Source: Prochlorococcus marinus
Lineage (GTDB): Bacteria > Cyanobacteriota > Cyanobacteriia > PCC-6307 > Cyanobiaceae
DNA: 64,000 nucleotides
Direction of reading: 5' to 3'
NCBI RefSeq assembly: GCF_001180325.1
Contig: NZ_CVSZ01000061.1
Location: 23,221 to 87,220 of the forward strand
Positions within the stretch are counted from its first letter, which is position 1; each line of letters begins with the position of its first letter. Positions 26,525-37,209 of this stretch are shown one piece after another. Position numbers and translations under genes: made by a program. Below the pieces are notes generated by a model, which was given only the letters and a program-made list of their open reading frames with translations, was not told where the DNA came from and did no database searches.

Positions 26525-29278
26525 TCAGTTCAAAAGTTCAAGTTTTTTAGTAATTCTCTCCATTTTTACCAAACCTTCGTTTAATTTAAATCTACATTCA
26601 TCAACAATATCTTTTGGAGCCTTGTCCACGAAATTTTTATTAGATAATCTCTTATTTAAATTATCTAATTCAATAGTCACCTTTTTTAAATCTTTGGTTA
26701 ACCTTTCATTTAATGCATCTATATTTACAAAATCCTGAAAAGGTAAGTAAATCTCTAGATCACTAATTATCCCAGAAAAAGATTTGGCAAACTCTTTTTT
26801 ATCAAGAGCATTAGGTTTAAAAATAAATACTTCAGAAGATTTAGTTAAGATTTGAATATCATCAACTAAAATTTTTAGAAAATCAATTAATTCATCGTTA
26901 TCTGAAATTAAGTAAACAGGAACTTTTTCTGATGGCTTAAGGCCTAATTCAGCTCTCAAATTTCTAATCAATCTAATAATTTCAAAGAGTTGCTGGAAAG
27001 AATTATCAAGCTTATTATCAACAAATTTATTTTCTTGGGTTGGCCATTTTTGAAGAGATAATAATTCTTTATCTGATTTAATTTGAAGTACATGCCAAAG
27101 TTCTTCAGTAATGTGAGGCATAAAAGGATGAATCATCACCAAAATATCATTTAGCACTTTTATTAAAACCTTTTCAGATATTTGTTTATTATTAATCTCT
27201 TTATTATTAAACCTTTGTTTAGCAAATTCTACATACCAGTCACAAAAATCATTCCACGTGAATTCATATAGAAGTTTCGCAGATTCCCCCATTTTATATT
27301 CTTTCAACAAAGCAGCGACTTTTATATTTACCTGATTCAATTTCGATAAAATCCACTTATCACATAACTCTAAAGAATTTTCATCACTCTCATTAAGCGA
27401 ATTATTATTAGAAGTTTTATTAATTAACACAAATTTAGTTGCATTCCACAATTTATTCGCAAAATTTCTTGAAGCTTCAACAGTTGAAGATGTATCTTTT
27501 TTCCTGTCAAAATCAAGCCGGATATCTTGTCCAGCTCCTGCGACTTCTCTAATTAAAGCAAATCGTAGAGCATCAGAACCATATTTATCAATTAATAGTA
27601 TTGGATCAATGCCATTACCTGAACTTTTACTCATTTTTTTATTGTTTTCATCTCGAACTAGACCATGAATATAAACATCCTTAAAAGGAATATTATTCGT
27701 AAAAGTATTGCCCATCATTGTCATTCTCGCCACCCAGAAGAAAATAATATCGAAACCAGTAACAAGAACACTATTTGGATACCATTTTTTAAAATCCAGA
27801 TCATTTGTATTTGGCCAACCAAGAGTTGAGAAAGGCCATAAACCACTTGAAAACCATGTATCCAAGACATCTTTATCTCGCACCAATTTAATATTTAAGC
27901 CAAATTTTTTATTAGCTTCGATTAAGGCATCTTCTTCATTTCTTGCAACGATATATGGAGTATTTTGTTCTATTGAGTCTTGAGATTCATCTAAAACATA
28001 CCATGCCGGTATTTGGTGCCCCCACCACAATTGCCGACTGATACACCAGTCATTAATTTTCTCTAACCAATCCTTATAAACCTTCTCCCAGCGTGGAGGA
28101 ATAAACGATGGTTTTTTAGAATCAATTTCATTAAGACATCCTTTTGATATTTCATCCATTTTCAAAAACCATTGTGTTGACAATAAAGGTTCGATTGGAA
28201 CCTTACCTCTATCAGAAAAAGGAACAGTATGTTTATAATCCTCTATCTTTGTCAAAAGACCTAAGTTATCCAATTCTTTGATAATTTTCTCTCTAGCCTC
28301 ATATCTATCTAAATTTTGAAAAATACCTGCATTAATATTTAAAGTTCCATCTTTATTCATTACATTAATCTGTTTTAAATTGTGCCTTTTTCCTATTGCA
28401 AAATCATTTGGATCATGGGCTGGAGTAACCTTTACACAACCAGTACCAAAATCTTTATCAACATGTGAATCAGCAATAATAGGTATTTCTCTATCAACGA
28501 AAGGGACTTTTACTTTGGCACCAATAAATTCTTTATATCTATCATCATCAGGATTAACTGCCACAGCAGTATCACCCAAAAGAGTTTCTGGTCTTGTTGT
28601 TGCAACTTCTAAGTACTTATCTAACTGTTCACCACTTTCAGAAATTAAAGGGTATTTAAAATGCCATAAATGACCATTTACTTCTTGCATTTCAACTTCA
28701 AGATCACTTACGGCAGATTGAGATTCAGGACACCAATTAACCAAATATTCGCCTCTATAAATTAAATTCTTTTTATAGAGAATATTAAAAGCCTCGATAA
28801 CTGCTTCATTTAATTTTTGATCAAGAGTAAATCTTTCTCTAGTCCAGTCAACTGAATATCCTATCCTTTTTAATTGAGAAACTATTCTTCCACCACTTTG
28901 TTCTTTCCAGTTCCATGCTCTTTTAAGAAATTCATCTCTTCCAATATCCTCGCTTGTTTTGCCTTCACTTTTTAATTGTTTTTCAAGAATAGTTTGAACA
29001 GCTATTGAAGCATGATCGGTTCCTGGCAAGCACAAAACATTCTTACCCAAAAGTCTTTGAAAACGTACTACAACATCTATCAAAGCCGTATTAAATGCAT
29101 GCCCCATATGCAAAGATCCAGTTACATTTGGTGGCGGAATAACAACACAAAAAGGCTCCCCTTCATCCTCAGGGTTAGGACTAAACGCCTTAAGACTTTC
29201 CCATTTTTCTTGCCACTTTTTCTCTACTTCAAAAGGTGAATAATTCTCTAAAGATAATTGATCATTCATCTCTGTCAT
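26525..29278 (-). CDS. valS: Valyl-tRNA synthetase
   Basis: It charges tRNA-Val, with an editing domain that removes threonyl products. It is a class I synthetase with the HIGH-type motif PPPNVTGSLHMGHAF and the KMSKS signature in KKMSKSSGNGIDP. The CP1 editing domain contains TTRPETLLGDTAVAVNPDD. The anticodon domain and C-terminal coiled coil are present. The ATG at 29278 is chosen over a TTG two codons upstream (29284), giving 917 residues. A tRNA-Val gene lies about 450 bases upstream on the same strand. Confidence 0.98.
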   Translation of the reverse strand: MTEMNDQLSLENYSPFEVEKKWQEKWESLKAFSPNPEDEGEPFCVVIPPPNVTGSLHMGHAFNTALIDVVVRFQRLLGKNVLCLPGTDHASIAVQTILEKQLKSEGKTSEDIGRDEFLKRAWNWKEQSGGRIVSQLKRIGYSVDWTRERFTLDQKLNEAVIEAFNILYKKNLIYRGEYLVNWCPESQSAVSDLEVEMQEVNGHLWHFKYPLISESGEQLDKYLEVATTRPETLLGDTAVAVNPDDDRYKEFIGAKVKVPFVDREIPIIADSHVDKDFGTGCVKVTPAHDPNDFAIGKRHNLKQINVMNKDGTLNINAGIFQNLDRYEAREKIIKELDNLGLLTKIEDYKHTVPFSDRGKVPIEPLLSTQWFLKMDEISKGCLNEIDSKKPSFIPPRWEKVYKDWLEKINDWCISRQLWWGHQIPAWYVLDESQDSIEQNTPYIVARNEEDALIEANKKFGLNIKLVRDKDVLDTWFSSGLWPFSTLGWPNTNDLDFKKWYPNSVLVTGFDIIFFWVARMTMMGNTFTNNIPFKDVYIHGLVRDENNKKMSKSSGNGIDPILLIDKYGSDALRFALIREVAGAGQDIRLDFDRKKDTSSTVEASRNFANKLWNATKFVLINKTSNNNSLNESDENSLELCDKWILSKLNQVNIKVAALLKEYKMGESAKLLYEFTWNDFCDWYVEFAKQRFNNKEINNKQISEKVLIKVLNDILVMIHPFMPHITEELWHVLQIKSDKELLSLQKWPTQENKFVDNKLDNSFQQLFEIIRLIRNLRAELGLKPSEKVPVYLISDNDELIDFLKILVDDIQILTKSSEVFIFKPNALDKKEFAKSFSGIISDLEIYLPFQDFVNIDALNERLTKDLKKVTIELDNLNKRLSNKNFVDKAPKDIVDECRFKLNEGLVKMERITKKLELLN

Positions 29279-29375
29279 GTCCAAATTTTATTTCAATAAA
29301 CTTTTTGTTTATTTTATCTTGAGAGCAGCCAATTAATGAAAATAATATTAGTTTGCAAAAAAAGACACACCCATT

Positions 29376-29717
29376 CTACAAAAGTTTGAAGCCAGAACCG
29401 CATGAACAACGTTTTGCATTTTTTGGTGTTGAAATAAGAAATCCACCACCGCTCAAATCACCGTAATAATCTAATTTTAAATCTTTAAGTAAATTAAACT
29501 TTTTTAGATCCGCGTATAAAGTTACTCCTTCAGTTCTTGAAATAGGGGATCCATTACATGTACCTGGCCTTAATTTAATATGCATCCATCCCTCAGAACA
29601 ATTTTTATCCTCTACCAAATCAATAGACATTTCTCCTGGAGAACCTCCAAAAGAAGCTTGCCTAGATAGTTCTGAAGCAGCGCTTTGACTGATTGAAAGA
29701 TTGACGATATCAGTCAT
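29376..29717 (-). CDS. A-type iron-sulfur carrier (HesB/IscA/SufA family)
   Basis: The 113-residue protein delivers Fe-S clusters or iron to apoproteins. The three conserved cysteines are in PGTCNGSP (Cys1) and the C-terminal CSCGSGF (Cys2 and Cys3), and the family strand GGGFLISTP precedes them. The start ATG at 29717 (MTDIVNLSISQSAASEL) is chosen because the frame further upstream runs into the tRNA-Val gene. The gap to the tRNA 3' end is 15 bases on the same strand, so the gene may be cotranscribed with the tRNA. Confidence 0.92.
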   Translation of the reverse strand: MTDIVNLSISQSAASELSRQASFGGSPGEMSIDLVEDKNCSEGWMHIKLRPGTCNGSPISRTEGVTLYADLKKFNLLKDLKLDYYGDLSGGGFLISTPKNAKRCSCGSGFKLL

Positions 29718-29732
29718 TAGAAAAACAATAAA

Positions 29733-29804
<72 letters not shown>

Positions 29805-29834
29805 TTATAATAAACTATTCTAATAGATGAAGTT

Positions 29835-29865
29835 GAAATATTTATACTAAGTATTTAAATATTTC
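29835..29865. repeat. 10-bp perfect inverted repeat upstream of mazG
   Basis: GAAATATTTA (29835-29844) and TAAATATTTC (29856-29865) are exact reverse complements separated by TACTAAGTATT. It lies between the 5' end of tRNA-Val (minus) and the mazG start (plus), 38 bases upstream of mazG. It could be an operator or an AT-rich hairpin in a 5' leader. Function is unknown. Confidence 0.4.
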
Positions 29866-29902
29866 ATGATTGAGGCAAAATTAAATTAATAAAATATATC
29901 CT

Positions 29903-30748
29903 ATGTCCTCAAACGATAGATATAACTTACAAAAAAATTCCGATTTAGAGACTTTAGAAAGCTTTAAAATTTTAATATCTAATATCAAATCATTAAAAGA
30001 TAAAACTTTTGGATGCCCTTGGCAGAAAATACAGTCTCATAAATCATTGATCCCATTTTTACATGAAGAAAGTAATGAGTTTATAGATGCAATATATGAA
30101 AAAAAGGCGGATAACATATGTGAAGAGTTAGGAGATCTTTTATTACAAGTAATGCTTCATGCTGAAATCGGTTACGAAAAAAAAGAATTTGAACTAAATG
30201 ATGTTATAAAAAATCTAAACAAGAAAATTATTAATAGACATCCATATATTTTTAAAAAAAAAGAAAAAGTATCTTTAGAAAAATCGCAAGAGATTTGGGA
30301 AAACATTAAAAATTCAGAAAAAGAAACACCGCATATGGAATCATCAATTAGTAAAAATTTAAATATGAAAATCAAAAATTTACCGCCAATGGTTGGAACA
30401 GATAAAATCACAAATGTTGTTAAAGAATATGGTTTTAAATGGGAGAATACCGATCATATTTTTGAAAAGTTAGAAGAAGAGATTAATGAATTAAAGGAAG
30501 CAATTAAAAGTAATAATAATTCAGAAATAAAAAATGAATTTGGGGATATTTACTTTACCCTTCTGAATCTCTCAAACTTTTTAAAAATAAATCCTGAATC
30601 AGCTCTTCAAAAAACTAATAAAAAATTTTTAGAAAGATTTTCAATCATTGAACATCATGCAGGCGATAATATTAAAAAACAAACTCCTAAAGACTTTCAA
30701 CGGCTTTGGCAAATAGCCAAGCAAAAACTTAAAAGAAAAAATTCTTAA
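29903..30748 (+). CDS. mazG: Nucleoside triphosphate pyrophosphohydrolase MazG
   Basis: It hydrolyses (d)NTPs to monophosphates and pyrophosphate, which acts in nucleotide-pool cleansing. The 281-residue protein carries two tandem MazG domains: the N-terminal CPWQKIQSHKSLIPFLHEES with E-E-L-G-D (CEELGDLLLQVMLHAEIGY), and the C-terminal EEEINELKEAI with NEFGDIYFTLLNL. This is the E. coli MazG architecture. It begins a long plus-strand run and precedes speE by 7 bases. Marine cyanophages carry their own mazG, but this copy sits in a core-gene context. Confidence 0.95.
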   Translation: MSSNDRYNLQKNSDLETLESFKILISNIKSLKDKTFGCPWQKIQSHKSLIPFLHEESNEFIDAIYEKKADNICEELGDLLLQVMLHAEIGYEKKEFELNDVIKNLNKKIINRHPYIFKKKEKVSLEKSQEIWENIKNSEKETPHMESSISKNLNMKIKNLPPMVGTDKITNVVKEYGFKWENTDHIFEKLEEEINELKEAIKSNNNSEIKNEFGDIYFTLLNLSNFLKINPESALQKTNKKFLERFSIIEHHAGDNIKKQTPKDFQRLWQIAKQKLKRKNS

Positions 30749-30755
30749 AAAGGAA

Positions 30756-31607
30756 ATGACTAATATTTCAATATGGATAGATGAATATCATAAAGGCTCA
30801 AGATTCGGTCTAAATGGAGATGTTTTAATTAAACAAAAATCACAATATCAAGAAATTATTGTTATTGAAAATGAATACTATGGCAGAGCTTTAATGCTTG
30901 ATGGTTGTTGGATGACATCACTAAAAGACGAGAAATACTATCATGAGTGTCTTGTACATCCAGCATTAAGTAGCATTGATGAAAAATCTAATGTACTAAT
31001 TGTTGGTGGAGGAGACGGCGGTACAGCGAGAGAATGCGTTAAATATTCTCAAATATCAAAAATTGATCTAGTAGAAATTGATGAAGAGGTAATCAAAATA
31101 TCTAAAAAATTTTTAAAAGAAATTGGAGGCGAAGCATGGAATGACAAAAGATTAGAAATACATGTTGATGATGGTGTTGAATGGGTAAAAAAAACAAAAG
31201 ATAATTTTTACGACGTTATTTTTATAGATTGTTCAGATCCCTCAGAATTTTCAAATTTATTATTTTCAGATTCTTTTTATCAAGAATGTAAAAGAATACT
31301 TACTCCAAAGGGGATATTAGCAACGCAAAGCGAATCTCCTGAATCCTTCAAAAATATTCACGTAAATATTTTGAAAACCCTAAAAAATATATTTAAAGTT
31401 TCTGAAACTATGTATTCCTTTGTGCCTATATATCCAAGTGGGATTTGGAGTTGGACATTCGCTTCTTCAGAAGATCTAAAGTTATCAAAGCAAAATTATG
31501 ATGAAGTCTTAAAAATAGAAAAAGGATGTGAAATTTGGAATTTAAATTTTCAAAATGCAGCATTCAAAATGATGCCAAATAAAATTGTAAAAGAACTAGA
31601 TTCATAA
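30756..31607 (+). CDS. speE: Spermidine synthase
   Basis: It transfers an aminopropyl group from decarboxylated SAM to putrescine. The 283-residue Rossmann methyltransferase-fold enzyme shows ENEYYGRALMLDG, the donor-binding VLIVGGGDGGTARE, and IFIDCSDPSEFSNLLFS containing the catalytic Asp region. The N-terminal beta-hairpin domain is present. It is one base upstream of speB, so the two form a polyamine module. Confidence 0.95.
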   Translation: MTNISIWIDEYHKGSRFGLNGDVLIKQKSQYQEIIVIENEYYGRALMLDGCWMTSLKDEKYYHECLVHPALSSIDEKSNVLIVGGGDGGTARECVKYSQISKIDLVEIDEEVIKISKKFLKEIGGEAWNDKRLEIHVDDGVEWVKKTKDNFYDVIFIDCSDPSEFSNLLFSDSFYQECKRILTPKGILATQSESPESFKNIHVNILKTLKNIFKVSETMYSFVPIYPSGIWSWTFASSEDLKLSKQNYDEVLKIEKGCEIWNLNFQNAAFKMMPNKIVKELDS

Positions 31608-31608
31608 G

Positions 31609-32490
31609 ATGACAAAAAATTTATTTGATAACGAAAATGCAATTTATATGGGAGCAAAAAGAAGTCCCGAAAATTGCTCAATTGGTATATTTGGAGTGAA
31701 TTATGACGGAACATGTTCGTTTAAACCAGGAGCAAGATTTGGTCCAGAAGCAATAAGACAAGTCAGTTCTTGTTTAGAAACATATTGTCCAAAAATAAAA
31801 AAAGACTTAGAAGATATTATGTATGTTGATTTTGGATCAATACTAATTGATAAAAATGACTCAAAGTCCGTTATTGAATCGGTTAAATCAGCAACAAATT
31901 ACTTAATTAGTAAAGGCATTAGTCCTATTATGCTTGGAGGAGAACACTCCATTACAAGAGGTGCTATTGAAGCATTAGTAAAAAAATATCCAGATTTGAT
32001 ATTGGTTCAACTTGATGCTCATGCAGATTTAAGAGAATCATATAAAGGGAATGAACATAGTCATGCTTGTACTATGAAAAGATGCTTAGAAGTGCTACCT
32101 GAAAAAAAAATTTTGCAAGTAGGAATTAGAAGTGGGACTAAAGAAGAATTTGAAATTATGCATAACAACAACCAATTAGTTAACTTTTTCCCAGGCGGAA
32201 ATGCACATGAGTTAAAACAAGCTCTTCTACCATACGCGAAGTCTCCAATCTATTTAACAATTGATTTAGATTGGTTTGATCCCAGTTTACTAGCAGGGAC
32301 AGGCACTCCAGAACCGGGAGGATTTTTTTGGAATGATTTTGAAGAAATACTGAAAACTTTAAAAGACCTTAGAATTGTGGCTTCAGATATTGTAGAATTA
32401 TCTCCAGAAATTGATAAAAGCGGAGTAAGTAGCATAGTTGCAGCCAAAGTACTTAGAAGCTTAATTTTGTCATTAGAAAATATGCAATAA
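31609..32490 (+). CDS. speB: Agmatinase / ureohydrolase
   Basis: It hydrolyses agmatine to putrescine and urea with a di-manganese centre. The metal ligands are visible in GGEHSIT, QLDAHADLRE and TIDLDWFDPS, followed by GTGTPEPGG and DIVELSPEIDKSG. The length of 293 residues fits the family. Adjacency to speE favours agmatine over other guanidino substrates, although the two ureohydrolase types cannot be fully separated by eye. Confidence 0.93.
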   Translation: MTKNLFDNENAIYMGAKRSPENCSIGIFGVNYDGTCSFKPGARFGPEAIRQVSSCLETYCPKIKKDLEDIMYVDFGSILIDKNDSKSVIESVKSATNYLISKGISPIMLGGEHSITRGAIEALVKKYPDLILVQLDAHADLRESYKGNEHSHACTMKRCLEVLPEKKILQVGIRSGTKEEFEIMHNNNQLVNFFPGGNAHELKQALLPYAKSPIYLTIDLDWFDPSLLAGTGTPEPGGFFWNDFEEILKTLKDLRIVASDIVELSPEIDKSGVSSIVAAKVLRSLILSLENMQ

Positions 32491-32540
32491 AAAATTTCTA
32501 AACTACAGTGTAAAAATACTAAATACAAACTAAATATTTC

Positions 32541-33653
32541 ATGGATTTGCTAAAAAGTCCTCTTTATCCAAAATATGTTGAATCCAATGCAAAATTAGTG
32601 GGTTTTGCAGGTTGGGAAATGCCCATATCATTTTCAGGATTAATTAAAGAGCATGAATCAGTTAGATCTTCAGCAGGTTTGTTTGATATTTCTCATATGG
32701 GTGTGATTTCTATCAAGGGAATCAATCCAAAGGATTATATTCAAAAACTTTTTCCTACTAATTTATACTCCTTTTCGGAAGGACAGGGACTTTATACAGT
32801 AATGCTCAATGATAAAGGAGGAATAATAGATGACTTAATAATTTATGACCTTGGTATACAAGAAAATGACATTTCAGAATTATTGTTAATAGTTAATGCA
32901 AGTAGATATGAAGAAGATTTTCAGTGGATAAAAAATAATTTAAATATGTCTGAAATTTCAATAACAAACTTTAAAAAAGACAACGTACTTTTAGCACTTC
33001 AGGGAAAAAACTCATTCAATTTATTTGAAGAATGGATTGAATCTTCGATCTCACATATCCCTAACTTTGGATGCGAATATAAAATTTTTGAACATATTTC
33101 GCCTAAAGAAAAAATTTTCTTTTCAAAGACAGGTTATACAGGGGAAAATGGTCTAGAAATACTTTTATCTAAAAAAGCAGCAATTAATTTATGGGATTTC
33201 TCAATTTCCAAAAATGTTGCACCTTGTGGTTTAGGAGCTAGAGATACACTTAGACTTGAAGCAGGCATGCACCTTTATGGTCAAGACATAAATGAAGAAA
33301 CTTCTCCATATGAAGCAGGGTTAGGCTGGCTAGTACATCTAGAAAATAATCACGAATTCTTTGGAAGAAAATTTCTTGAAGAGCAGTCAAGATTAGGTAT
33401 TCAAAAAAAGTTAGTTGGTCTCTCTATAGAAGGTAAGGCAATAGGAAGAAAAGGTTGCGCAGTTCTTAAAGGTGAAGAAAATATTGGGACTATCACAAGC
33501 GGCAGTTGGTCTCCAACTAAACAACAAGCTATAGCTTTTGCATACATCAATACTTCGCATGCCTTAATAAATAATGAAGTTCAAATATCAATAAGAGGCA
33601 AAAAATTCAAAGGGGTGATAACAAAGAGAGCGTTTTATAAAAAAAATTATTAA
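32541..33653 (+). CDS. gcvT: Glycine cleavage system T protein (aminomethyltransferase)
   Basis: It takes the aminomethyl group from lipoyl-GcvH to make methylene-tetrahydrofolate and ammonia. The 370-residue protein starts with [13 protein letters not shown], then has [10 protein letters not shown] with the conserved Asp, [11 protein letters not shown], and [19 protein letters not shown]. The folate-binding and C-terminal barrel parts are complete. It is placed between speB (50-base gap) and aspS (55-base gap), away from gcvP/gcvH. The 50-base leader is too short for a glycine riboswitch. Confidence 0.97.
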   Translation: MDLLKSPLYPKYVESNAKLVGFAGWEMPISFSGLIKEHESVRSSAGLFDISHMGVISIKGINPKDYIQKLFPTNLYSFSEGQGLYTVMLNDKGGIIDDLIIYDLGIQENDISELLLIVNASRYEEDFQWIKNNLNMSEISITNFKKDNVLLALQGKNSFNLFEEWIESSISHIPNFGCEYKIFEHISPKEKIFFSKTGYTGENGLEILLSKKAAINLWDFSISKNVAPCGLGARDTLRLEAGMHLYGQDINEETSPYEAGLGWLVHLENNHEFFGRKFLEEQSRLGIQKKLVGLSIEGKAIGRKGCAVLKGEENIGTITSGSWSPTKQQAIAFAYINTSHALINNEVQISIRGKKFKGVITKRAFYKKNY

Positions 33654-33708
33654 CTAAATTTACCCTTAAAGAATTATTATAAGTTATTGATAAATAAATC
33701 ATACTTAG

Positions 33709-35505
33709 ATGAGAAACAAAATTTGCAAAGAACTCAATAATACAGATATTGGTAGATTAGTTAATTTATGCGGATGGGTAGATAGAAGAAGAGATCATGG
33801 TGGTGTAATTTTTATTGATTTAAGAGACCATAGTGGATTTCTACAAATAACAATTAACCCCGATGATGGTGCAGATCTATTTGAACAGGCAGAAACTCTA
33901 AGAAATGAAACAGTAATAATGGTCAGCGGAATTATTAACGAAAGGCCAAAAGATTCAATAAATAAAAATTTAAGTACTGGAGAGTTAGAGCTTAAAGTTA
34001 AAGATTTGCAAATTCTCAACCAAATTAAAAAAAACCTACCTTTTCCAGTATCTATACATGATTATGAAAATACAAAAGAGGAACTTAGATTAAAATATAG
34101 ATACCTTGACTTAAGAAGAGGCAAATTACTAGAAAATTTAAAAACAAGACATAAAATTATTAAAGTTGCTAGAGAATTTCTTGATAATTTTGGATTTACA
34201 GAAGTAGAGACTCCATTACTTACAAAATCAACCCCAGAGGGCGCTCGCGATTTTCTTGTTCCTGCACGTCTTTCAAATGGAGAATTTTTTGCTCTACCTC
34301 AATCCCCACAACTATTTAAACAACTGTTAATGGTGGGAGGGTTAGATAAATATTATCAAATCGCAAAATGTTTCCGTGATGAAGACTTAAGGGCAGATAG
34401 ACAGCCAGAGTTTACGCAATTAGATATTGAAATGAGCTTTATTAGTGAAGAAGAAATAATCTCTTTTAATGAAAGTCTTATAAAAAAAATATGGAAAGAA
34501 GTATTAAATATTGATTTTGATAATGCTTTTCCAAGAATGTCATGGCAAGCAGCAATGGATAATTACGGTACTGATAGACCAGACACTAGATATCAAATGT
34601 TATTAAAAGATTTAGGAGAAGTATTAGGTGATATTGGCTTTAATATTTTCACCAAGGCAATTAAGTCTGGAGGTTCTATAAAATCCATAACAGTCAAAGG
34701 AGGTAATTTAAGTATTAGCAACGTAAGAATTAAACCCGGAGGTGATATCTTCCAAGTAGCTCAAGATGCAGGAGCTGGTGGTTTAGCCTTTATAAGGGTC
34801 AAAGGAGATGAGCTTGAAACTATTGGGGCAATTAAAAATAATCTAAATGAAGAGCATATAGCTGATATTTTGAGAATCACAGAAGCGCAAGATGGAGACT
34901 TAATCCTCTTGGGTGCTGGTGATAAACAAATTGTCAACCAGTCATTAGATAGAGTGAGACAATACATCGCAAAAGACTTAAATCTCATAGATAAAAGTAA
35001 ATGGAATTTCTTATGGGTAACTGATTTCCCGATGTTTGAGAGAAATGAAGAGGAAAATAGATATGAAGCTTTACATCATCCTTTTTGTTCTCCAAAAAAT
35101 ATAAAATCTAAGGATCCTGAAAACTTGCAAAAAGAAATCGAGGGCTCCATAGCAAATGCTTATGACTTAGTTCTTAACGGCTTGGAACTAGGAGGTGGCT
35201 CTTTACGTATTCATGAAGCAAACTTGCAAAGAGAGGTTTTGAAAACGGTAGGACTAACTGCTGAAGAGATTAATGAAAAATTTGGATTTTTATTAGAAGC
35301 CTTAGAAATGGGTGCTCCTCCTCATGGTGGAATAGCGTTTGGATTAGATCGTATTACCATGCTGATCATAGGTGCAGATTCAATCAGAGAAACAATAGCG
35401 TTTCCAAAAAACCAACAGGCAAAATGTCTTCTCACAAATGCACCTTCAAATGTCTCTGAATCACAATTAAAAGAATTAGATATTGAAATAACAATTGATG
35501 AATAA
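33709..35505 (+). CDS. aspS: Aspartyl-tRNA synthetase
   Basis: It charges tRNA-Asp (and possibly tRNA-Asn if the non-discriminating form). The 598-residue bacterial-type class II enzyme has an N-terminal OB anticodon domain ([21 protein letters not shown]), motif 2 ([18 protein letters not shown]), the bacterial GAD insertion (about residues 290-410) and motif 3 ([13 protein letters not shown]). Discrimination cannot be judged by eye. Confidence 0.98.
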   Translation: MRNKICKELNNTDIGRLVNLCGWVDRRRDHGGVIFIDLRDHSGFLQITINPDDGADLFEQAETLRNETVIMVSGIINERPKDSINKNLSTGELELKVKDLQILNQIKKNLPFPVSIHDYENTKEELRLKYRYLDLRRGKLLENLKTRHKIIKVAREFLDNFGFTEVETPLLTKSTPEGARDFLVPARLSNGEFFALPQSPQLFKQLLMVGGLDKYYQIAKCFRDEDLRADRQPEFTQLDIEMSFISEEEIISFNESLIKKIWKEVLNIDFDNAFPRMSWQAAMDNYGTDRPDTRYQMLLKDLGEVLGDIGFNIFTKAIKSGGSIKSITVKGGNLSISNVRIKPGGDIFQVAQDAGAGGLAFIRVKGDELETIGAIKNNLNEEHIADILRITEAQDGDLILLGAGDKQIVNQSLDRVRQYIAKDLNLIDKSKWNFLWVTDFPMFERNEEENRYEALHHPFCSPKNIKSKDPENLQKEIEGSIANAYDLVLNGLELGGGSLRIHEANLQREVLKTVGLTAEEINEKFGFLLEALEMGAPPHGGIAFGLDRITMLIIGADSIRETIAFPKNQQAKCLLTNAPSNVSESQLKELDIEITIDE

Positions 35506-35550
35506 GAATATATATGGATGTTCTAAAAGTTTTTTGTTTAAATAAAATAT

Positions 35551-35581
35551 AAGGAGGATGTGCTTAATTAAAAATATTTAA
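35551..35581 (+). promoter_or_regulatory. Strong SD and seven-codon minicistron ending on the pyrG start
   Basis: AAGGAGG (35551-35557) is the best SD-like sequence in the pyrG leader but lies 23 bases before the pyrG ATG, too far for normal initiation. ATG at 35558 opens a seven-codon frame (MCLIKNI) whose TAA (35579-35581) overlaps the pyrG ATG as TAATG. The SD directly abuts that ATG, which is closer than optimal. The arrangement may be translational coupling or a leader element, or chance. Confidence 0.35.
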
Positions 35582-37191
35582 TGTCAAAATTTGTATTTGT
35601 CACCGGAGGAGTAGTTTCTAGCATTGGTAAAGGAATTGTAGCTGCAAGCTTAGGAAGGTTATTAAAGTCTAGAGGATATAGTGTTTCAATATTAAAACTA
35701 GATCCCTATCTCAATGTTGATCCAGGCACAATGAGCCCTTTCCAGCATGGAGAGGTTTTTGTAACCGAAGATGGGGCTGAAACCGATTTAGATTTAGGTC
35801 ACTATGAAAGATTTACTGATACTGCAATGACTAGGCTAAATAGTGTAACAACGGGATCTATTTATCAAGCAGTTATTAATAAAGAAAGAAGAGGTAATTA
35901 TGACGGTGGAACTGTGCAAGTAATACCTCACATAACGGGAGAAATTAGAGAAAGGATTCATAGAGTAGCCGCTAACAGCAATGCAGACATTATTATTACT
36001 GAAATTGGTGGAACAGTTGGTGATATTGAATCTCTACCTTTTTTAGAGGCAATAAGAGAATTCAAAAATGATGTCAATAGGAAAGATGTTGCATACATAC
36101 ACGTAACATTACTTCCTTACATCAAAACTTCTGGCGAAATAAAAACTAAACCAACGCAACATTCCGTGAAAGAATTAAGATCAATTGGAATTCAGCCAGA
36201 TTTACTTGTATGCCGAAGTGATAAATCTATCAATGAAGCTCTTAAAAAAAAGCTTAGTGGTTTTTGCGGTGTCAGTATCAACTCTGTAATTGAAGCTTTA
36301 GACGCAGACAGTATTTATTCTGTGCCTCTTTCTTTAAAAAAAGAAGGTTTATGCAAAGAAACCCTGAAGTATTTAGACCTTGAAGATAAACAATGTGATT
36401 TAAAAAATTGGGAGCAACTAATACACAACCTAAGAAATCCTGGAGATCCAATAAAAGTTGCCCTTGTAGGCAAATATATTGAACTTGGAGATGCATATTT
36501 ATCCGTTGTTGAAGCTTTAAGACATGCATGCATTGAACAAAAAGCTTTATTAGATTTACATTGGGTAAGTGCTGAAATGATAGAAAAAAACTCAGCAGAA
36601 ACTTACTTAAATGAAGTTGATGCAATTGTTGTACCCGGGGGATTTGGCAATAGAGGAGTCAATGGAAAAATTTCGGCTATAAAATTCGCAAGAGAAAATA
36701 AAATTCCCTTTTTGGGTTTGTGCCTAGGTATGCAATGTGCAGTTATAGAATGGGCCAGGAATGTAGCTAATCTTCCAGATGCATCTAGTTCAGAACTAGA
36801 CCCAAACACTCCAAATCCAGTGATACATTTATTACCAGAACAGGAAGATGTAGTTGATTTAGGTGGGACAATGAGACTTGGAGTTTATCCATGTAGATTG
36901 ACAAGAAATACAACTGGAAAAAACTTATATGATGAAGATGTCATTTATGAGAGACATCGCCATAGATACGAATTTAATAATTACTACAAACAAAGTTTTT
37001 TAGATTCTGGATACAAAATTAGTGGCACTTCGCCAGATGGCAGATTAGTTGAGTTAATTGAGTTAGAAAATCATCCTTACTTCTTAGCCTGTCAATATCA
37101 TCCTGAGTTTTTATCACGACCTGGCAAACCTCATCCTTTATTTAAAGGATTAATAAAAGCTTCTCAAAATAAGTTAACTCAATCAAATTAA
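35581..37191 (+). CDS. pyrG: CTP synthase
   Basis: It aminates UTP to CTP with glutamine-derived ammonia. The N-terminal synthetase domain has [40 protein letters not shown] and [11 protein letters not shown]. The C-terminal class I glutaminase has the nucleophile in FLGLCLGMQ and the His/Glu pair in YHPEFLSRP. The length is 536 residues. It is followed by queE after 18 bases. The leader has an unusual remote SD and minicistron. Confidence 0.98.
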   Translation: MSKFVFVTGGVVSSIGKGIVAASLGRLLKSRGYSVSILKLDPYLNVDPGTMSPFQHGEVFVTEDGAETDLDLGHYERFTDTAMTRLNSVTTGSIYQAVINKERRGNYDGGTVQVIPHITGEIRERIHRVAANSNADIIITEIGGTVGDIESLPFLEAIREFKNDVNRKDVAYIHVTLLPYIKTSGEIKTKPTQHSVKELRSIGIQPDLLVCRSDKSINEALKKKLSGFCGVSINSVIEALDADSIYSVPLSLKKEGLCKETLKYLDLEDKQCDLKNWEQLIHNLRNPGDPIKVALVGKYIELGDAYLSVVEALRHACIEQKALLDLHWVSAEMIEKNSAETYLNEVDAIVVPGGFGNRGVNGKISAIKFARENKIPFLGLCLGMQCAVIEWARNVANLPDASSSELDPNTPNPVIHLLPEQEDVVDLGGTMRLGVYPCRLTRNTTGKNLYDEDVIYERHRHRYEFNNYYKQSFLDSGYKISGTSPDGRLVELIELENHPYFLACQYHPEFLSRPGKPHPLFKGLIKASQNKLTQSN

Positions 37192-37209
37192 TATTCTTTA
37201 TTTTTTTGA

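Noticed and set aside
32491..32540. Glycine riboswitch upstream of gcvT
   Set aside because: The 50-base spacer is too short for the aptamer and contains none of its conserved core.
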